Shown here piece by piece: positions 19,084-30,500 of a DNA stretch of 64,000 nucleotides; position 1 is the first letter of the stretch, and each line of letters begins with the position of its first letter. Under the pieces are notes generated by a model. The model saw only the letters and a list, made by a program, of their open reading frames with translations, did not search any database and was not told the DNA's origin. The stretch covers positions 62,001 through 126,000 of the forward strand of contig NZ_SJDL01000002.1 of the NCBI RefSeq assembly GCF_004327985.1, read 5' to 3'. The position numbers were made by a program, and so were the translations under genes. This DNA is from Marinobacter halodurans. GTDB taxonomy: Bacteria; Pseudomonadota; Gammaproteobacteria; Pseudomonadales; Oleiphilaceae.

Positions 19084-21504
19084 ATGTCCAATTTGTCGAC
19101 ACGACTAAGCCAGTTCAAGGCCAGCTCGCCGCTGTCATTTCGATTGCTGGCGTATATCCTGTTATTCAGCTCGCTTTTCACGCTGTTTGCTTCAGCCATT
19201 CAGGTATACACCGATTTCCGCAAGGACGTTTCCCTGGTTGACGAGCGCATGTCCGTCATCGAGACCAGCTATGCCAGCAGCCTCTCGCGCAGCCTGTGGG
19301 CCCTCGACCAGAAGCTGCTGCAGGTCCAGATGGAAGGTATCCTCAGCCTTCCGGACATTGTGCACCTGCGCCTGAAAATCTATCCGGATTCCGAAGTCGT
19401 CATGGGTGACATTCCCCGCGAAACCTCCACCATGACCCGTACTTTCGTCCTCACCCACGAAGGTGATGAACTCTACAAGCTGGGTGAGCTCACCATTACC
19501 GCCAGTCTTGCCGACATCTATCAGGATCTGCGCCGCAAGGTCCTGGTGATCCTGACCACCCAGTTTTTCAAGACCTTCTTCATATCGGTGCTGATCATCT
19601 GGATTTTCCAGTATTTTGTGACACGCCACCTGACCACCATGGCCAATTACGCCCGCAGTTTCTCGCTGCGGAACCTGCAGCAACCGCTTGCGCTGGACCG
19701 GCCGGACACGGAGACCAATCGTCGCGACGAGTTGTCCCAGGTGGTCGATGCCTTCAACCAGATGCGGGAACGGCTCAATGACGATATCCAGCGTCAGGAG
19801 GAGGACGCTTCAGAGATACGGAAGCTGTCGATGGCCATTGAGCAGAGCCCTTCTTCGGTCATCATCTGCGACCGTCATTGGCGCATTGAGTTTGTGAACC
19901 ACAAGTTCTCCCAACTGACCGGCTTCACGCTGGGCGAGATCCGCGGCAAGCACCCCGGTATGCTGACCAGTGACACCTTCTCCCATAGGGAGAACCAGCA
20001 GCTCTGGCAGAATATCCGGCTGCAGGTCCAGCGGGTCGGCGTCTGGCAGGGGGAAATCAACAGTGCCCGGCGCAGCGGCGAACGCTTCTGGGAACAGGTC
20101 ATCGTCACGCCCATCAAGGACGCCGAAGGCAACCCGACTCACTTCCTGATCCTCGGGGAAGACATCAGCATCCGCAAGCGATACGAACAGCAACTACTGC
20201 GTCAGGCCAACTACGACATCCTGACCGGCCTGCCCAACCGAATGCTCGCGCTGGATCGCCTCAAACTGGCCCTGGCCCAGGCCCGCCGTGAGGAAACCCT
20301 GGTCGGCGTCATGTTCCTCGACCTGGACAATTTCAAACACATCAACGACACCATGGGCCATGAAGCGGGCGACAGCCTGTTGATCGAAGCCTCCCGCCGC
20401 ATTTCCAGTTGTCTGCGGGGCACCAGCACTGTGGCCCGGCTGGGCGGTGACGAGTTCCTGGTCATCCTGCCCGGCCTGCACGAACCGGATGCGACCGAGC
20501 AGGTGGGCGACCGTATTCTGCAGACCTTCGCCCCACCCTTCCAGTTGAATGGCCAGGAGGTCTTCGTCAGCACCAGTATCGGCATTGCCATCTATCCGAC
20601 CGATTCCGACAACAGCGGTAACCTGCTGCAGCACGCCGACGCCGCCATGTACCAGGCGAAAAGCAAGGGCAAGAGCGCTTACGAGCGGTTTGCCCCGGAG
20701 ATGAAGGAGGTTTCCCATGAACGCCTGCAGATCGAGTCCCGACTCCGCCGGGCGCTGGAGCTGGATGAGTTCGATCTTTACTTCCAACCCATTGTGGAAA
20801 CCGCCTCGGGCCACCTGATTGGCGCCGAAGCCCTGATCCGCTGGAACAGCCCCACCATGGGTCTGATGATGCCGGACAAGTTTATTCCACTGGCCGAAGA
20901 AACCGGCCTGATCATTCCTATCGGAGAATGGGTCATCCGGCAGGCCTGCGCGGCGGCCCGGCAGTGGCAGGAGACCACGGGGCTGAAACTCAGCATTGCC
21001 GTCAACGTCTCGCCGCGCCAGTTCCGGGATCCCTCGTTCGTGGATGCCGTGAGCCGCGCCCTCATCGAACAACGGCTGGATCCGGTCTGCCTGGAGCTGG
21101 AAATCACTGAGCGATTGATACTGGACAACACCATTGAGACCGCCGACATCCTTCGGCGACTGGATGAGATGGGCGTGCGTCTGTCCGTGGATGATTTCGG
21201 GACCGGTTACTCGGCCCTGAGCTACCTGAAGTCCTACCCCTTCGACACGCTCAAGATCGACAAGTCCTTCATCCGGGACGTGATGATTGAGCCGGGTGAC
21301 GCCGCGCTGGTCCGGGCCATTATCAACATGGCCCACAGCCTTGGGCTACAGGTCATCGCCGAGGGTGTGGAGGAGGAAGCCCAGACCCATTTCCTCCAGG
21401 CCCATGGATGCGACTACGCGCAGGGGTATTTTTACAGCCGTCCGGCTTCCGCCGATTCGTTCGTGGCGTGGATCCGCAGCAATCACCGGGTATCTGGCGC
21501 GTAA
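19084..21504 (+). CDS. membrane-bound PAS-GGDEF-EAL cyclic-di-GMP turnover protein
   Basis: Protein of 806 residues. Two transmembrane segments (about 17-39 and 152-177) flank a periplasmic sensor domain; a HAMP-like helix follows, then a PAS domain (about 250-375), GGDEF (starting NYDILTGLPNR; active-site RLGGDEF near residue 455) and EAL (near residue 582, GAEALIRW). Both catalytic motifs are intact, including the EAL-domain DDFGTGYS loop, so synthesis and hydrolysis of cyclic-di-GMP are both possible. The Shine-Dalgarno ahead of 19084 is weak. Stands alone between ald and der. Confidence 0.93.
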   Translation: MSNLSTRLSQFKASSPLSFRLLAYILLFSSLFTLFASAIQVYTDFRKDVSLVDERMSVIETSYASSLSRSLWALDQKLLQVQMEGILSLPDIVHLRLKIYPDSEVVMGDIPRETSTMTRTFVLTHEGDELYKLGELTITASLADIYQDLRRKVLVILTTQFFKTFFISVLIIWIFQYFVTRHLTTMANYARSFSLRNLQQPLALDRPDTETNRRDELSQVVDAFNQMRERLNDDIQRQEEDASEIRKLSMAIEQSPSSVIICDRHWRIEFVNHKFSQLTGFTLGEIRGKHPGMLTSDTFSHRENQQLWQNIRLQVQRVGVWQGEINSARRSGERFWEQVIVTPIKDAEGNPTHFLILGEDISIRKRYEQQLLRQANYDILTGLPNRMLALDRLKLALAQARREETLVGVMFLDLDNFKHINDTMGHEAGDSLLIEASRRISSCLRGTSTVARLGGDEFLVILPGLHEPDATEQVGDRILQTFAPPFQLNGQEVFVSTSIGIAIYPTDSDNSGNLLQHADAAMYQAKSKGKSAYERFAPEMKEVSHERLQIESRLRRALELDEFDLYFQPIVETASGHLIGAEALIRWNSPTMGLMMPDKFIPLAEETGLIIPIGEWVIRQACAAARQWQETTGLKLSIAVNVSPRQFRDPSFVDAVSRALIEQRLDPVCLELEITERLILDNTIETADILRRLDEMGVRLSVDDFGTGYSALSYLKSYPFDTLKIDKSFIRDVMIEPGDAALVRAIINMAHSLGLQVIAEGVEEEAQTHFLQAHGCDYAQGYFYSRPASADSFVAWIRSNHRVSGA

Positions 21505-21577
21505 GCGGTTCCGACAGCAGGACCAACGAAAAAGGCACCTTTTCTATCTTCTATCACGCTCTGCCAGTGCGCGCCGC

Positions 21578-22996
21578 TTAGCGCGACTTCCTGGACTTCT
21601 CTTTCTTTTTCGTCTTGCGGACGTGCTGCATCATCCGCCGCTTCTTGGCTTGCTGCCGTGGTGTCAGGCGGTTCACCCGGCCGGCAAATGGATTTTCACT
21701 GGAGCGGAATTCGAAGCGGATCGGCGCCCCCCGCACATTCAGCACCCGTCGGAAAGTATTCTCCAGATAGCGCTTGTAGGCATTCGGCAACGCATCGGTC
21801 TGGTTGCCATGAACTACGACCAGCGGCGGATTGGAGCCGCCCTGGTGGGCGTAGCGCAGCTTGATCCGACGGCCGTTGACCAACGGCGGCTGATGCTGGG
21901 TCAGCGCATCCTCGAGGATGGCCGTCAAACGGTTGGTGGGCCACTTGGCCATGGCCGATTCGTAGCACTCGCCGATGGAATCGTACATCACGCCCACACC
22001 GGAACCGTGCAGGGCCGAGATATAGTGCTTGTCGGCGTAGTCGAGGAAGTCCAGCCGGCGGGCCAGTTGCTCCTTGACGCGACCGCGCTGATCACTGTCC
22101 ATGCCATCCCACTTGTTGACCGCGATGACCAGCGAGCGCCCGGCATCCAACACAAAGCCGATCAGGTGCATGTCCTGATCCACCAGCCCTTCCCGGGCAT
22201 CAATCACCAGGATTACCACGTGGGAATCTTCGATCGCCTGCAGCGTCTTGATAATGGAGAATTTCTCCACCGTCTCGCGGACACTCTTGCGACGGCGCAC
22301 ACCCGCCGTGTCGATCAGCGTGTATTCCTGGCCCTGGCGTTCATAGGGGATGTAGACACTGTCCCGGGTAGTGCCCGGCATGTCATAGACCACTACCCGC
22401 TCTTCACCAAGCATCCGGTTGACCAATGTGGACTTGCCCACATTGGGCCGGCCGACGACACCGATGCGGATGCCCGGATAGCGTTCCGCGCTGTCCTGTT
22501 CAACCTCCTCGGCTGCCGGCAACAGGTCCTCCAGCATCGAGCGGATGCCCCGGTTGTGGGAAGCTGCAATCAGGTAAACCGATTCGAAGCCCAACTGATA
22601 GAACTCGGAGGCGGCCACATCGGGATCCTGCCCATCGGTCTTGTTGACGACCAGGTGCGCCGGTTTACCCGTACGGCGAAGCTGGTTAGCGATCAACTCG
22701 TCGCCGGAGGTCAGGCCGGCACGGCCGTCCACCAGGAAAAGCACGATGTCCGCCTCTTCCACGGCCAGCATCGATTGACGCGCCATTTCGGCATCGATCC
22801 CCTCCTCGTCCCCGGTCAGGCCGCCGGTGTCGATCACGATAAAGCGCTGGCCTTCGTACTGGCCCTCACCGTACTTGCGATCACGGGTCAGGCCGGCGAA
22901 GTCGGCCACCAACGCATCCCGGGTGCGGGTCATCTGGTTGAACAGCGTCGATTTGCCCACGTTGGGGCGTCCAACCAGAGCGATTACAGGGGTCAT
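21578..22996 (-). CDS. der: GTPase Der (EngA)
   Basis: Ribosome-assembly GTPase acting on the 50S subunit. At 472 residues it has two tandem G domains, each with GRPNVGKST, DTxG switch and NKxDG motifs (NKTDG and NKWDG), followed by a KH-like C-terminal domain and a very basic tail ([17 protein letters not shown]). Last gene of the long leftward block ndk to der. Confidence 0.97.
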   Translation of the reverse strand: MTPVIALVGRPNVGKSTLFNQMTRTRDALVADFAGLTRDRKYGEGQYEGQRFIVIDTGGLTGDEEGIDAEMARQSMLAVEEADIVLFLVDGRAGLTSGDELIANQLRRTGKPAHLVVNKTDGQDPDVAASEFYQLGFESVYLIAASHNRGIRSMLEDLLPAAEEVEQDSAERYPGIRIGVVGRPNVGKSTLVNRMLGEERVVVYDMPGTTRDSVYIPYERQGQEYTLIDTAGVRRRKSVRETVEKFSIIKTLQAIEDSHVVILVIDAREGLVDQDMHLIGFVLDAGRSLVIAVNKWDGMDSDQRGRVKEQLARRLDFLDYADKHYISALHGSGVGVMYDSIGECYESAMAKWPTNRLTAILEDALTQHQPPLVNGRRIKLRYAHQGGSNPPLVVVHGNQTDALPNAYKRYLENTFRRVLNVRGAPIRFEFRSSENPFAGRVNRLTPRQQAKKRRMMQHVRKTKKKEKSRKSR

Positions 22997-23050
22997 AGAG
23001 TGTTCGTCAGTCAGAGAGTGGAATCCCGGCGGATACCGCCGGGATCGGAA

Positions 23051-24217
23051 TTATTTGGCTTCACGCAGCTTGAAGGCTGCAAGCTCGCCGCTGTTGCCAT
23101 AAATATAGATCAGGTCGCCATCGACGATCATCGGCACGCGCAACCCTTCGTCGTCAACCTGGAGCTGCCCCTGCAGGGAGCCGTCGAGTTGCGACAGGAT
23201 ATGCACGTAACCTTCAAAATCGCCGGTCAGCAGGTAACCTTTCGTTGCCGCGAGCCCGGTCGTCTGACGCCATTCCAGCTTGTCCTGCGACCAGATCTCC
23301 TTGCGATTGAACAGACTATACGCACTGATCACACCATTCGATCCGGAAATGTACAGGTTGCCATAATCCAGGGTCGGCGACTGGAAGCTGCTGGCCGAGC
23401 GTTTCCAGATTTCCTGGCCGGTACGCATGTCGACCGCGGCCACGTTACCCTTGTACCCCGTCACGTAGACCACGCCATCCCGAACCACCGGTGAGCCATC
23501 CACATCCACCAGTCGCTCCAGCTCCGTCCGGCCGCTGGGTTCACCCACCGAATACTGCCATATAGGCTGCCCGGTATCCGTCAGCAGCGCATACAGCTGG
23601 CCGCTGGAAAAAGCCACCAGCGTCACTTCAGGGCCCACCCAGGGCGTTGCGGTTCCCCGGAAGCTGAGAACCGGGATCACGCCATCGTATTGCCATTTCT
23701 TTTCACCGGTATCGGCATCGAAGGCCAGGGCCTTGCCGTCGATGGTCTGCACAACGACGACCGAACCATTGGATTGCGGTGGTGCCAGGACTTCGCTCGG
23801 CAGCTTGACGGACCAGACTTCCTCTCCCTTCTTCTCCCGCGAAAGCGCCAGCAACTCGCCGCTGCGGGTGCCCAGGTACAGGTGATCGGCATCCGCCCCG
23901 ACGCCCGCCAGGATGGATCGATCCAACTCCATTTCCCAGTTGTAATCGCCGTTCTGCGGATTCAGGGACACCAGTTCGCCATCGCTGGAGACAGCAAACA
24001 GCTCGCCATAGGACAGGGCCGGCTGCAGGAACAGCAGCTGTTCGTCATCGCCATCGCCGACCGAGGTGTCCCAGACTTCATCCAGCCAGACACTGCTTTC
24101 AACCTCCGGCAACGGCTTGGGCTGCTCAAACGTGTCGTTGGAGCTGCATCCTGCCAGCAGCCCCAGCAGACCAATGCCGATCAGGCACTGACGGACAAGG
24201 CGCACGCTCCGCATCAA
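23051..24217 (-). CDS. bamB: outer-membrane protein assembly factor BamB
   Basis: Lipoprotein of the BAM complex. At 388 residues it begins with a lipoprotein signal peptide (LLGLLAGCSS lipobox) and folds as an eight-bladed PQQ-type beta-propeller, with repeats such as GELVSLNPQNGDYNWEME, GELLALSREKK and GNVAAVDMRTGQEIWK. It overlaps yfgM by 4 bp (ATGA), so translation is coupled. Confidence 0.95.
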   Translation of the reverse strand: MMRSVRLVRQCLIGIGLLGLLAGCSSNDTFEQPKPLPEVESSVWLDEVWDTSVGDGDDEQLLFLQPALSYGELFAVSSDGELVSLNPQNGDYNWEMELDRSILAGVGADADHLYLGTRSGELLALSREKKGEEVWSVKLPSEVLAPPQSNGSVVVVQTIDGKALAFDADTGEKKWQYDGVIPVLSFRGTATPWVGPEVTLVAFSSGQLYALLTDTGQPIWQYSVGEPSGRTELERLVDVDGSPVVRDGVVYVTGYKGNVAAVDMRTGQEIWKRSASSFQSPTLDYGNLYISGSNGVISAYSLFNRKEIWSQDKLEWRQTTGLAATKGYLLTGDFEGYVHILSQLDGSLQGQLQVDDEGLRVPMIVDGDLIYIYGNSGELAAFKLREAK

Positions 24218-24864
24218 GCGTCCTCCCCAACGGCCATATCGGCCATTTTCAGGCGGAGCAGCGGATTCGGTGCATCGCCGGCGGCATCGTTCGCTGCGGC
24301 GTAGGCCTTACGCGCGCCCTCCAGGTCGCCCTGGGAGCGCAGAATATCGCCCTCGAGTTCGGCATACAGGGCCTTGTAGGCCCCCGGATCCTTGATCGAG
24401 CGCAGTGTTTCCAGGGCCGCGTCCGCCTGGTCCGCCGCAAACTGTGCCTGGGCCATGCGCTCGGTGATCATGATATTGAGCGGTCCTTTCGCGGCGTGCT
24501 CACGCGCCCACTTGAGGGATTCGGCCGCCGCCTTTGGGTCGTTCTTCTCGCTAAACTGGTGCGAGGCCAGGATCAGCGTCCCGTAGACCGCGTAGGCGCT
24601 ATCGCTGTACTCGTCCTGGAGCTCCTTGGTCACGAACTCGATGGTTTTCTCGCGCTCGTCACCCGCCTGCTGGTTCAGCGCACCCAGCAATTGCTGGTAC
24701 TGGGAGGCGGCTGCACTCCGTTCGGCTGCCTGGTGGTTCTGCCACGCCTGCCAGCCAAAGACGATAGCCAGTGCAGCGCCGATGCCAATCAGCAGGGCGC
24801 TGCCGTTTCTCTTCCACCAGTCCTTGATCGCCGCGATTTGTTCTTCTTCGGTACGCAATTCCAC
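24214..24864 (-). CDS. yfgM: YfgM, ancillary SecYEG-associated TPR protein
   Basis: Protein of 216 residues: a cytoplasmic N-terminus with RTEEEQIAAIKDWWKRNG, one transmembrane helix (about 25-42), and periplasmic TPR repeats. This is the YfgM/UPF0070 architecture; in E. coli YfgM works with PpiD at the SecYEG translocon. It sits in its conserved place between hisS and bamB. Confidence 0.9.
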   Translation of the reverse strand: MELRTEEEQIAAIKDWWKRNGSALLIGIGAALAIVFGWQAWQNHQAAERSAAASQYQQLLGALNQQAGDEREKTIEFVTKELQDEYSDSAYAVYGTLILASHQFSEKNDPKAAAESLKWAREHAAKGPLNIMITERMAQAQFAADQADAALETLRSIKDPGAYKALYAELEGDILRSQGDLEGARKAYAAANDAAGDAPNPLLRLKMADMAVGEDA

Positions 24865-24909
24865 GTCAGTTACTCCGTAAAACGATAACGATTGATTCAG
24901 TGTGTGGGA

Positions 24910-26190
24910 TCAGTCAGCCAGCAGACCCGCCAGCTTACCGGCCAGTTCAGACTGGCTGACCGCCTGCTGTTCGCCCTCGCTGCGCAAGGGCTTGAGGCTG
25001 ACGGTCCGGCTATCGACCTCGCTGTCACCGATGATCAGCGCGTAACGCGCACCGCTGCGATCGGCTTTCTTCATCTGGCTCTTGAAGCTGCCGCCCCCGC
25101 AATGCAGCACGACAACCCGCTGTACCAGGGAATCCCGCAGCTCTTCGGAGATCCTGAGCGCTTCCGCCTCGCCGGCTTCCCCCATCCCCATGACATAGAC
25201 ATCCGCATCGCCGCTGACGGACGCCGGCACCAGCTCCAGGGTTTCCAGCATCAGCACAAGACGTTCAATGCCCATGGCAAAACCGACGGCGGGTGTCGGC
25301 TTGCCGCCCAGCTGTTCAACCAGCCCGTCATAGCGGCCGCCGGCGCAAACCGTTCCCTGCGCGCCGAGGCTATCGGTCACCCACTCGAAAACGGTCCTGC
25401 CGTAATAATCCAGTCCCCGCACGAGCCGCGAATTGACCGTGTATTCGATGCCGGCCAACTCCAGGCGCCGCTTCAGTCCGGCGAAGTGCCCGATGGATTC
25501 CTCATCCAGGTAGTCCACCAGGTCCGGAGCATCCTGCAGGATGGCCTGAGTCTCCGGTACCTTGGAGTCCAGGATGCGCAGCGGATTGGTCTCCAGACGG
25601 CGCAGACTGTCTTCGTCCAACCGGTCCCGGTAATTCGACAGGTACGCCACCAGCGCCTCGCGGTAGGCCCTGCGGGCCTCGCTGGTGCCGATGGAATTGA
25701 TCTCCAGGCGCACGTGCGGCGCAAGCCCCAACGCTTTCCAGAGCCGGGCCGTCAGCATCAGCAGTTCGGCGTCGATGTCCGGGCCGGTCATGCCAAAACA
25801 TTCCACCCCGATCTGATGGAATTGGCGATAGCGCCCTTTCTGCGGACGCTCATGCCGGAACATGGGGCCGGTGTACCAGAGCTTGCGGGTCTGGTTGAAA
25901 AGCAGGCCATGCTCCTCGGCAGCCCGCACGCAACCCGCCGTCCCCTCGGGACGCAGTGTCAGGCTGTCGCCGTTGCGGTCCTCAAAGGTGTACATTTCCT
26001 TTTCGACGATATCGGTCACCTCGCCGATCGAACGCTTGAACAGGTCGGTCTGCTCGACGATCGGCATGCGGATTTCCTGATAACCGTAATTGCGCAATAC
26101 GCCGCTGACGGTCTGTTCCAGGTACTGCCAGACCGGCGACTGGTCCGGCAGGATATCGTTCATCCCTCGAATTGCTTTGATCTTTGCCAA
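24910..26190 (-). CDS. hisS: histidyl-tRNA synthetase
   Basis: Class II synthetase of 426 residues. Motif 2 region [16 protein letters not shown], histidine-specific motifs [15 protein letters not shown] and [14 protein letters not shown], motif 3 GFAMGIERL, and a C-terminal anticodon-binding domain are all present. Conserved neighbour of ispG and yfgM. Confidence 0.97.
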   Translation of the reverse strand: MAKIKAIRGMNDILPDQSPVWQYLEQTVSGVLRNYGYQEIRMPIVEQTDLFKRSIGEVTDIVEKEMYTFEDRNGDSLTLRPEGTAGCVRAAEEHGLLFNQTRKLWYTGPMFRHERPQKGRYRQFHQIGVECFGMTGPDIDAELLMLTARLWKALGLAPHVRLEINSIGTSEARRAYREALVAYLSNYRDRLDEDSLRRLETNPLRILDSKVPETQAILQDAPDLVDYLDEESIGHFAGLKRRLELAGIEYTVNSRLVRGLDYYGRTVFEWVTDSLGAQGTVCAGGRYDGLVEQLGGKPTPAVGFAMGIERLVLMLETLELVPASVSGDADVYVMGMGEAGEAEALRISEELRDSLVQRVVVLHCGGGSFKSQMKKADRSGARYALIIGDSEVDSRTVSLKPLRSEGEQQAVSQSELAGKLAGLLAD

Positions 26191-26296
26191 GGTGCTAATC
26201 CAGTTAAATCGTCTTTCGGCTAGTCGAATACAGTGGGGAACAGACCGGCCCGCAACGTCAGGGCCGGCGTAGCGGGATCAGACCCGGACCCACCAC

Positions 26297-27415
26297 TCAG
26301 TCATGGGCCCGGGCGATGATGGCGTCGTCCTGCTCTTTGCGGCGCTCGACTTCTGCCCGGATGAGTCTCTCGAGGTTATCGACGAGGTCTTCGTTGTCCA
26401 GTTTCTGGTTGGGGCTGCCGCCCACATAGAGCAGGTTGCGCGGGCTTCCGCCGGTCAGCCCCAGATCCGCCTCTTTGGCTTCGCCGGGACCGTTGACGAC
26501 GCAGCCGATAATGGCCACATCCAGCGATGTGTTGACGTCTTCCAGGCGTGCTTCCAGGTCATTCATGGTCTGGATGACGTCGAAATTCTGCCGCGAGCAG
26601 CTTGGACAGGCGACAAAGTTGATGCCCCGGGCCCGCAGGCGCAGGCTCTTGAGAATGTCGTAGCCTACCTTCACTTCCTGCACCGGATCGGCGGCCAGGG
26701 ACACGCGAATGGTGTCGCCGATGCCGTCCATCAACAGCATGCCCAGGCCGATCGAGGACTTGACCGTGCCGGAGCGGAACCCGCCGGCTTCGGTAATTCC
26801 CAGGTGCAGCGGCTGCTCGATCTGGGAGGCAATCTGACGGTACGCCGCCACGGTCATGAACACTTCAGATGCCTTTAGGCTCACCTTGAAGTCCTGAAAG
26901 TCGTGGCGGTCGAGAATGTCGATGTGGCGCATGGCCGACTCTACCAGGGCTTCCGGGGTGGGCTCGCCATACTTCTTCTGCAGGTCCTTCTCGAGCGACC
27001 CGGCGTTGACCCCGATCCGGATCGGGATATTACGGTCCTTGGCCGCATCGATGACGGCGCGTACCCGATCTTCCCGGCCGATGTTTCCAGGATTGATGCG
27101 CAGGCAGTCAACACCGTACTCAGCCACTTTCAGGGCAATGCGGTAATCGAAATGGATATCGGCCACCAGCGGAACCGACACGCGTGGCCGGATCTTCGAG
27201 AATGCCTCGGCGGCGTCCATGGTCGGAACCGAAACACGGACGATATCCGCACCGGCCTGCTGCAACGCTTCGATCTGCGCGACTGTCGCGTCGACATCGC
27301 AGGTCTCGGTGTTGGTCATGCTCTGTACGGCAATCGGCGCATCACCGCCGACTGGCACGGAACCGACATGGATCTGGCGGGACTGGCGTCTTTTAATGGG
27401 AGATTCGTGTTTCAT
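26297..27415 (-). CDS. ispG: 4-hydroxy-3-methylbut-2-enyl diphosphate synthase (flavodoxin)
   Basis: Penultimate MEP-pathway enzyme, a [4Fe-4S] protein. At 372 residues it has the TIM barrel starting [16 protein letters not shown] and the C-terminal cluster domain with [14 protein letters not shown] and [15 protein letters not shown], which give the three cluster cysteines. Its need for a 4Fe-4S cluster is notable beside the reduced isc locus in this window. Confidence 0.96.
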   Translation of the reverse strand: MKHESPIKRRQSRQIHVGSVPVGGDAPIAVQSMTNTETCDVDATVAQIEALQQAGADIVRVSVPTMDAAEAFSKIRPRVSVPLVADIHFDYRIALKVAEYGVDCLRINPGNIGREDRVRAVIDAAKDRNIPIRIGVNAGSLEKDLQKKYGEPTPEALVESAMRHIDILDRHDFQDFKVSLKASEVFMTVAAYRQIASQIEQPLHLGITEAGGFRSGTVKSSIGLGMLLMDGIGDTIRVSLAADPVQEVKVGYDILKSLRLRARGINFVACPSCSRQNFDVIQTMNDLEARLEDVNTSLDVAIIGCVVNGPGEAKEADLGLTGGSPRNLLYVGGSPNQKLDNEDLVDNLERLIRAEVERRKEQDDAIIARAHD

Positions 27416-27439
27416 AGTTTCCTGAATCGGTGGTCTGGA

Positions 27440-28492
27440 TCAGTTTCCCAGCGTCAGGGATACGCGGTTGTTGGAAGCCGGATAGGTCGACAGATCAACG
27501 GGTTCGCCGTTGTAACTCAGGTTGACGACATCAACGGCGCCCAACACCACCTGAAAGGGCCCATGGCCTTCGTAGCGCAGCGACTCACCGGCACGCTTGA
27601 GGGACGCCACAACCGTCGTCCCCTCGGCGTTCTTCACAGACACCCAGCAGTCGCCGGTAAAGGTGGCACTCAAGACATCGCCCGCCGCAGCGGCCGGCTG
27701 ATCTTCGACCGGGGGTGCCGGCTCGGGTTCACTGACATCCGCTTCCGGGGCGACAGTGGCCATTGTATTATCCGCCGGCGCGCTAACGGAACCCTCATCA
27801 GGCGTTGCCGGTGCTGTGCTTTCGTCCCTCGCCGCCGAGTCCGGGGTCGGCTGTTGCCCGTCCAATGCAGAGTCACCCTGGCCGATCGGAGCCGGCTCGC
27901 TGGCTTCCGCGCCGCTTTCGGCCTGGGGGGCCACCGCATCAGCGCTGCCTGCTTCCGTTTCGCCTCCGAAAGTTGGCGCCGGGTTCTCTGCGGGACTGTC
28001 ACCTGATTGTTCGGCGGATGCCGGGACGCCCTCGTCGCTGCCCCCGATTCCGGAGTAGAGCTCCATTTCCACCACTCGCGAGGCAATCACGGCGACGGCT
28101 GCGATCAGCAGGATCCAGATCACCCAACGGGCCACACGGCGTTTCTGCCGCTTCTTGCGCTCGATGGATTCAAGGGGGTCTTCCCGGCGGGCCTGCTCGG
28201 CTTCCTGGCGCAGCGGCTCGAGCTCCATATCGAGCGTTTCCACAAGGCTCGTCGCGTTCAGGCCGACCTGCTCGGCGTAGGCCCGGACATAGCCTTTCAG
28301 AAACAGCTCACTGCCAATCTTGTCGTACTGGCCGTCTTCTATCGCCTGGATCACTGATGGACGAAGATGCTGACTGTCTGCCACATCGGCCACGGTAATG
28401 CCCTTGGCCTCCCGCGCCCGACGCAACTGATGCCCGACCTCTCCGGTCAGCGGCGCTGCCTCCGGTTGTTCCTGGGTATCATCATTAATCAT
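27440..28492 (-). CDS. rodZ: cytoskeleton protein RodZ
   Basis: Cell-shape protein that links MreB to the membrane. It has 350 residues: an N-terminal helix-turn-helix (LRRAREAKGITVADVADSQ), a basic stretch, one transmembrane helix (about 119-138), a long Ala/Pro/Glu-rich periplasmic linker (about 150-265) and a C-terminal DUF4115 beta domain (GDCWVSVKNAEG). It overlaps pilW by 8 bp. Order pilW-rodZ-ispG is conserved. Confidence 0.94.
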   Translation of the reverse strand: MINDDTQEQPEAAPLTGEVGHQLRRAREAKGITVADVADSQHLRPSVIQAIEDGQYDKIGSELFLKGYVRAYAEQVGLNATSLVETLDMELEPLRQEAEQARREDPLESIERKKRQKRRVARWVIWILLIAAVAVIASRVVEMELYSGIGGSDEGVPASAEQSGDSPAENPAPTFGGETEAGSADAVAPQAESGAEASEPAPIGQGDSALDGQQPTPDSAARDESTAPATPDEGSVSAPADNTMATVAPEADVSEPEPAPPVEDQPAAAAGDVLSATFTGDCWVSVKNAEGTTVVASLKRAGESLRYEGHGPFQVVLGAVDVVNLSYNGEPVDLSTYPASNNRVSLTLGN

Positions 28493-29288
28493 TCGAAATC
28501 AGTGCTCTATACTGTTTGAGTTGTTCTGATTCTGGGTATTGCTTGCGCAGAAGTAAAGCCAGGCTGGCTTCACGGTTCTCGTCCCCGAAGTGATGCGCCA
28601 ATCGCAGGCCGGTGAGCAGGCTTTCCGGCGAGTGTTTCAGCTTGGGATTGTGCTGCATCATGCCAACCAACTGATTATAGTAATGTTCAGCAGAGGCATA
28701 ATCCCCCTGACGCACCAGTGACGTGGACAGCGCCAGCAGATAATTGGCGTTGCCACGACTGAGCCCGACCGCGCGCTTGTAACTCGCCACCGCATCCTCG
28801 AAGTGCCCAAGTTCGTCCTGGGTCCGCCCCAGGTTGTAGAAGACCGAACCGCGATCATCGTACTCGGTATCCTGGGAGGCCCGGCTGAACTGGGTTTCAG
28901 CCTCCTTGTAACGCCCCTGGTTGTACAGGAAGGCACCGTAGAAAACGCGCCCACGGGTATAGCCGCTGTCGCTATCCAGCGCTTCCCGGAAAGATTTCTC
29001 GGCCAGATCCGGTTCGCCTTCGGTCTGATAGATCAGCCCCATGCCGGACAGGGCTCCGGGGCTATCGGGATTGATCTGCAACGCCCGTTCCAGGTGGTCC
29101 CGGGCGCGGTCATAATTGCCCTGCCCGATATAAGCCATCCCCAGCTTGACGTAATTCTCCTCGGCTTTCTGCTTATTGGCTTCCTTTGCAAACGGGCTAT
29201 CGGTCGTCGTAACACAACCGGCAAGTGCCAGAAGACCCAGTACGACAAGCGCTCTGACAACACAGACAGGGTAACCAGGGACTTTCAC
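28485..29288 (-). CDS. pilW: type IV pilus pilotin PilW/PilF, TPR lipoprotein
   Basis: Outer-membrane lipoprotein that helps PilQ secretin assembly. It has 267 residues: a lipoprotein signal (LGLLALAGC), then about six TPR repeats (e.g. YVKLGMAYIGQGNYDRARDH). Position between rlmN and rodZ is the conserved PilW/PilF location. The start was kept at 29288 because it gives a normal signal peptide. Confidence 0.93.
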   Translation of the reverse strand: MKVPGYPVCVVRALVVLGLLALAGCVTTTDSPFAKEANKQKAEENYVKLGMAYIGQGNYDRARDHLERALQINPDSPGALSGMGLIYQTEGEPDLAEKSFREALDSDSGYTRGRVFYGAFLYNQGRYKEAETQFSRASQDTEYDDRGSVFYNLGRTQDELGHFEDAVASYKRAVGLSRGNANYLLALSTSLVRQGDYASAEHYYNQLVGMMQHNPKLKHSPESLLTGLRLAHHFGDENREASLALLLRKQYPESEQLKQYRALISND

Positions 29289-29325
29289 GCGACACAGATC
29301 CTTCTATTTTTCCATGGGCAAATCA

Positions 29326-30444
29326 TCATGGGGCAACATGATGGACAGGTATATAACGCTGGCTGCGACGGGTCCGGTCTTCAAACTGTCCAACCAGTTG
29401 ACCGCATGCCGCATCAATATCATCGCCGCGGGTCGTGCGCACGGTAGTGACATAACCTGCCTCATTCAGGATGCCCTGGAACCGCCGCGTCGCCATGGCC
29501 TTGGGACGCTTGAAATCGCTTTCCGGGAACGGATTGAACGGAATCAGGTTGATCTTGCAGGGCAGCCCCTTGAGCAACCGGGCCAGTTCGTGGGCATGCT
29601 CGAGACGGTCGTTGACCCCTTCGATCACCGTGTACTCGATGGTGACCTTGCGCTTGTCGGGCAACCGGGAGAGATAACGCCGCGTGGCAGCCAGCAGCTC
29701 CGCAATCGGATATTTCCTGTTGAGCGGGACCAGTTGGTTACGGAGTTCGTCGTTGGGCGCATGCAGTGAAATCGCGAGCGAGACGTCCGTCAGTTCCCCC
29801 AGCCGGTCCAGCGCCGGTACGACCCCGGAGGTGCTCAGGGTCACGCGCCGTTTGGAGAGCCCGTAAGCCAGGTCCTCCATCATCAGGTCCATTGCATCCA
29901 CCACATTGTCGAAATTGAGCAGGGGCTCGCCCATGCCCATCATGACCACATTGGTGATGGGGCGGTCCGCCGCCGATTCGAAGGGCATGAACGAGCGCCG
30001 AGCGACCCAGACCTGGCCAATGACCTCGGCCGCAGACAGGTTGCGGTTGAACCCCCGTTTGCCGGTGGAGCAGAAGGTACAGTCCAGACTGCAACCAATC
30101 TGCGAGGACACGCAAAGCGTGCCCCGCTCACCGTCGGGAATCAGGACCGTTTCGACACTGTTGCCACTGTCCATCCGCATGACCCACTTGCGGGTACCGT
30201 CTTTCGACGTCTCGTCGTAGACCACCTCCGGACCACGGATTTCAGCAACTTCCTTAAGTTTCTCGCGTAAAGCCTTGCTGACGTTGGTCATTTGATCGAA
30301 GTCATCCACACCCTGCTGGTGGATCCACTTCAGGACCTGGGTCGCCCGGAATTTCTTCTCGCCCAGCGATTCAAAAAAGGCTTCCAGTTTGGCCTTCGGC
30401 AACCCCAGCAGGTTGGTTTTTTCGGCCGGCGATGTCATGGTCAT
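29326..30444 (-). CDS. rlmN: dual-specificity 23S rRNA/tRNA (adenine-C2)-methyltransferase RlmN
   Basis: Radical SAM enzyme methylating A2503 of 23S rRNA and A37 of some tRNAs. It has 372 residues; the cluster motif GCSLDCTFC supplies Cys118, Cys122 and Cys125, and Cys347 in DIDAACGQL is the resolving cysteine. Lies 56 bp downstream of ndk. Confidence 0.97.
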   Translation of the reverse strand: MTMTSPAEKTNLLGLPKAKLEAFFESLGEKKFRATQVLKWIHQQGVDDFDQMTNVSKALREKLKEVAEIRGPEVVYDETSKDGTRKWVMRMDSGNSVETVLIPDGERGTLCVSSQIGCSLDCTFCSTGKRGFNRNLSAAEVIGQVWVARRSFMPFESAADRPITNVVMMGMGEPLLNFDNVVDAMDLMMEDLAYGLSKRRVTLSTSGVVPALDRLGELTDVSLAISLHAPNDELRNQLVPLNRKYPIAELLAATRRYLSRLPDKRKVTIEYTVIEGVNDRLEHAHELARLLKGLPCKINLIPFNPFPESDFKRPKAMATRRFQGILNEAGYVTTVRTTRGDDIDAACGQLVGQFEDRTRRSQRYIPVHHVAP

Positions 30445-30500
30445 AACCTCGATCAGATAACCCGTCGGGCCGGCGGCCGAAGCCGCCGCCCACCAATGAA

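Noticed and set aside
21528-21544. Short A/T-flanked repeat between the GGDEF-EAL gene and der as a terminator
   Set aside because: The perfect pairing leaves a 2-4 nt loop and a very weak GC core.
21287-23494. 735-residue plus-strand open frame over the end of the GGDEF-EAL gene, der and part of bamB
   Set aside because: It overlaps three well-supported genes and shows no domain.
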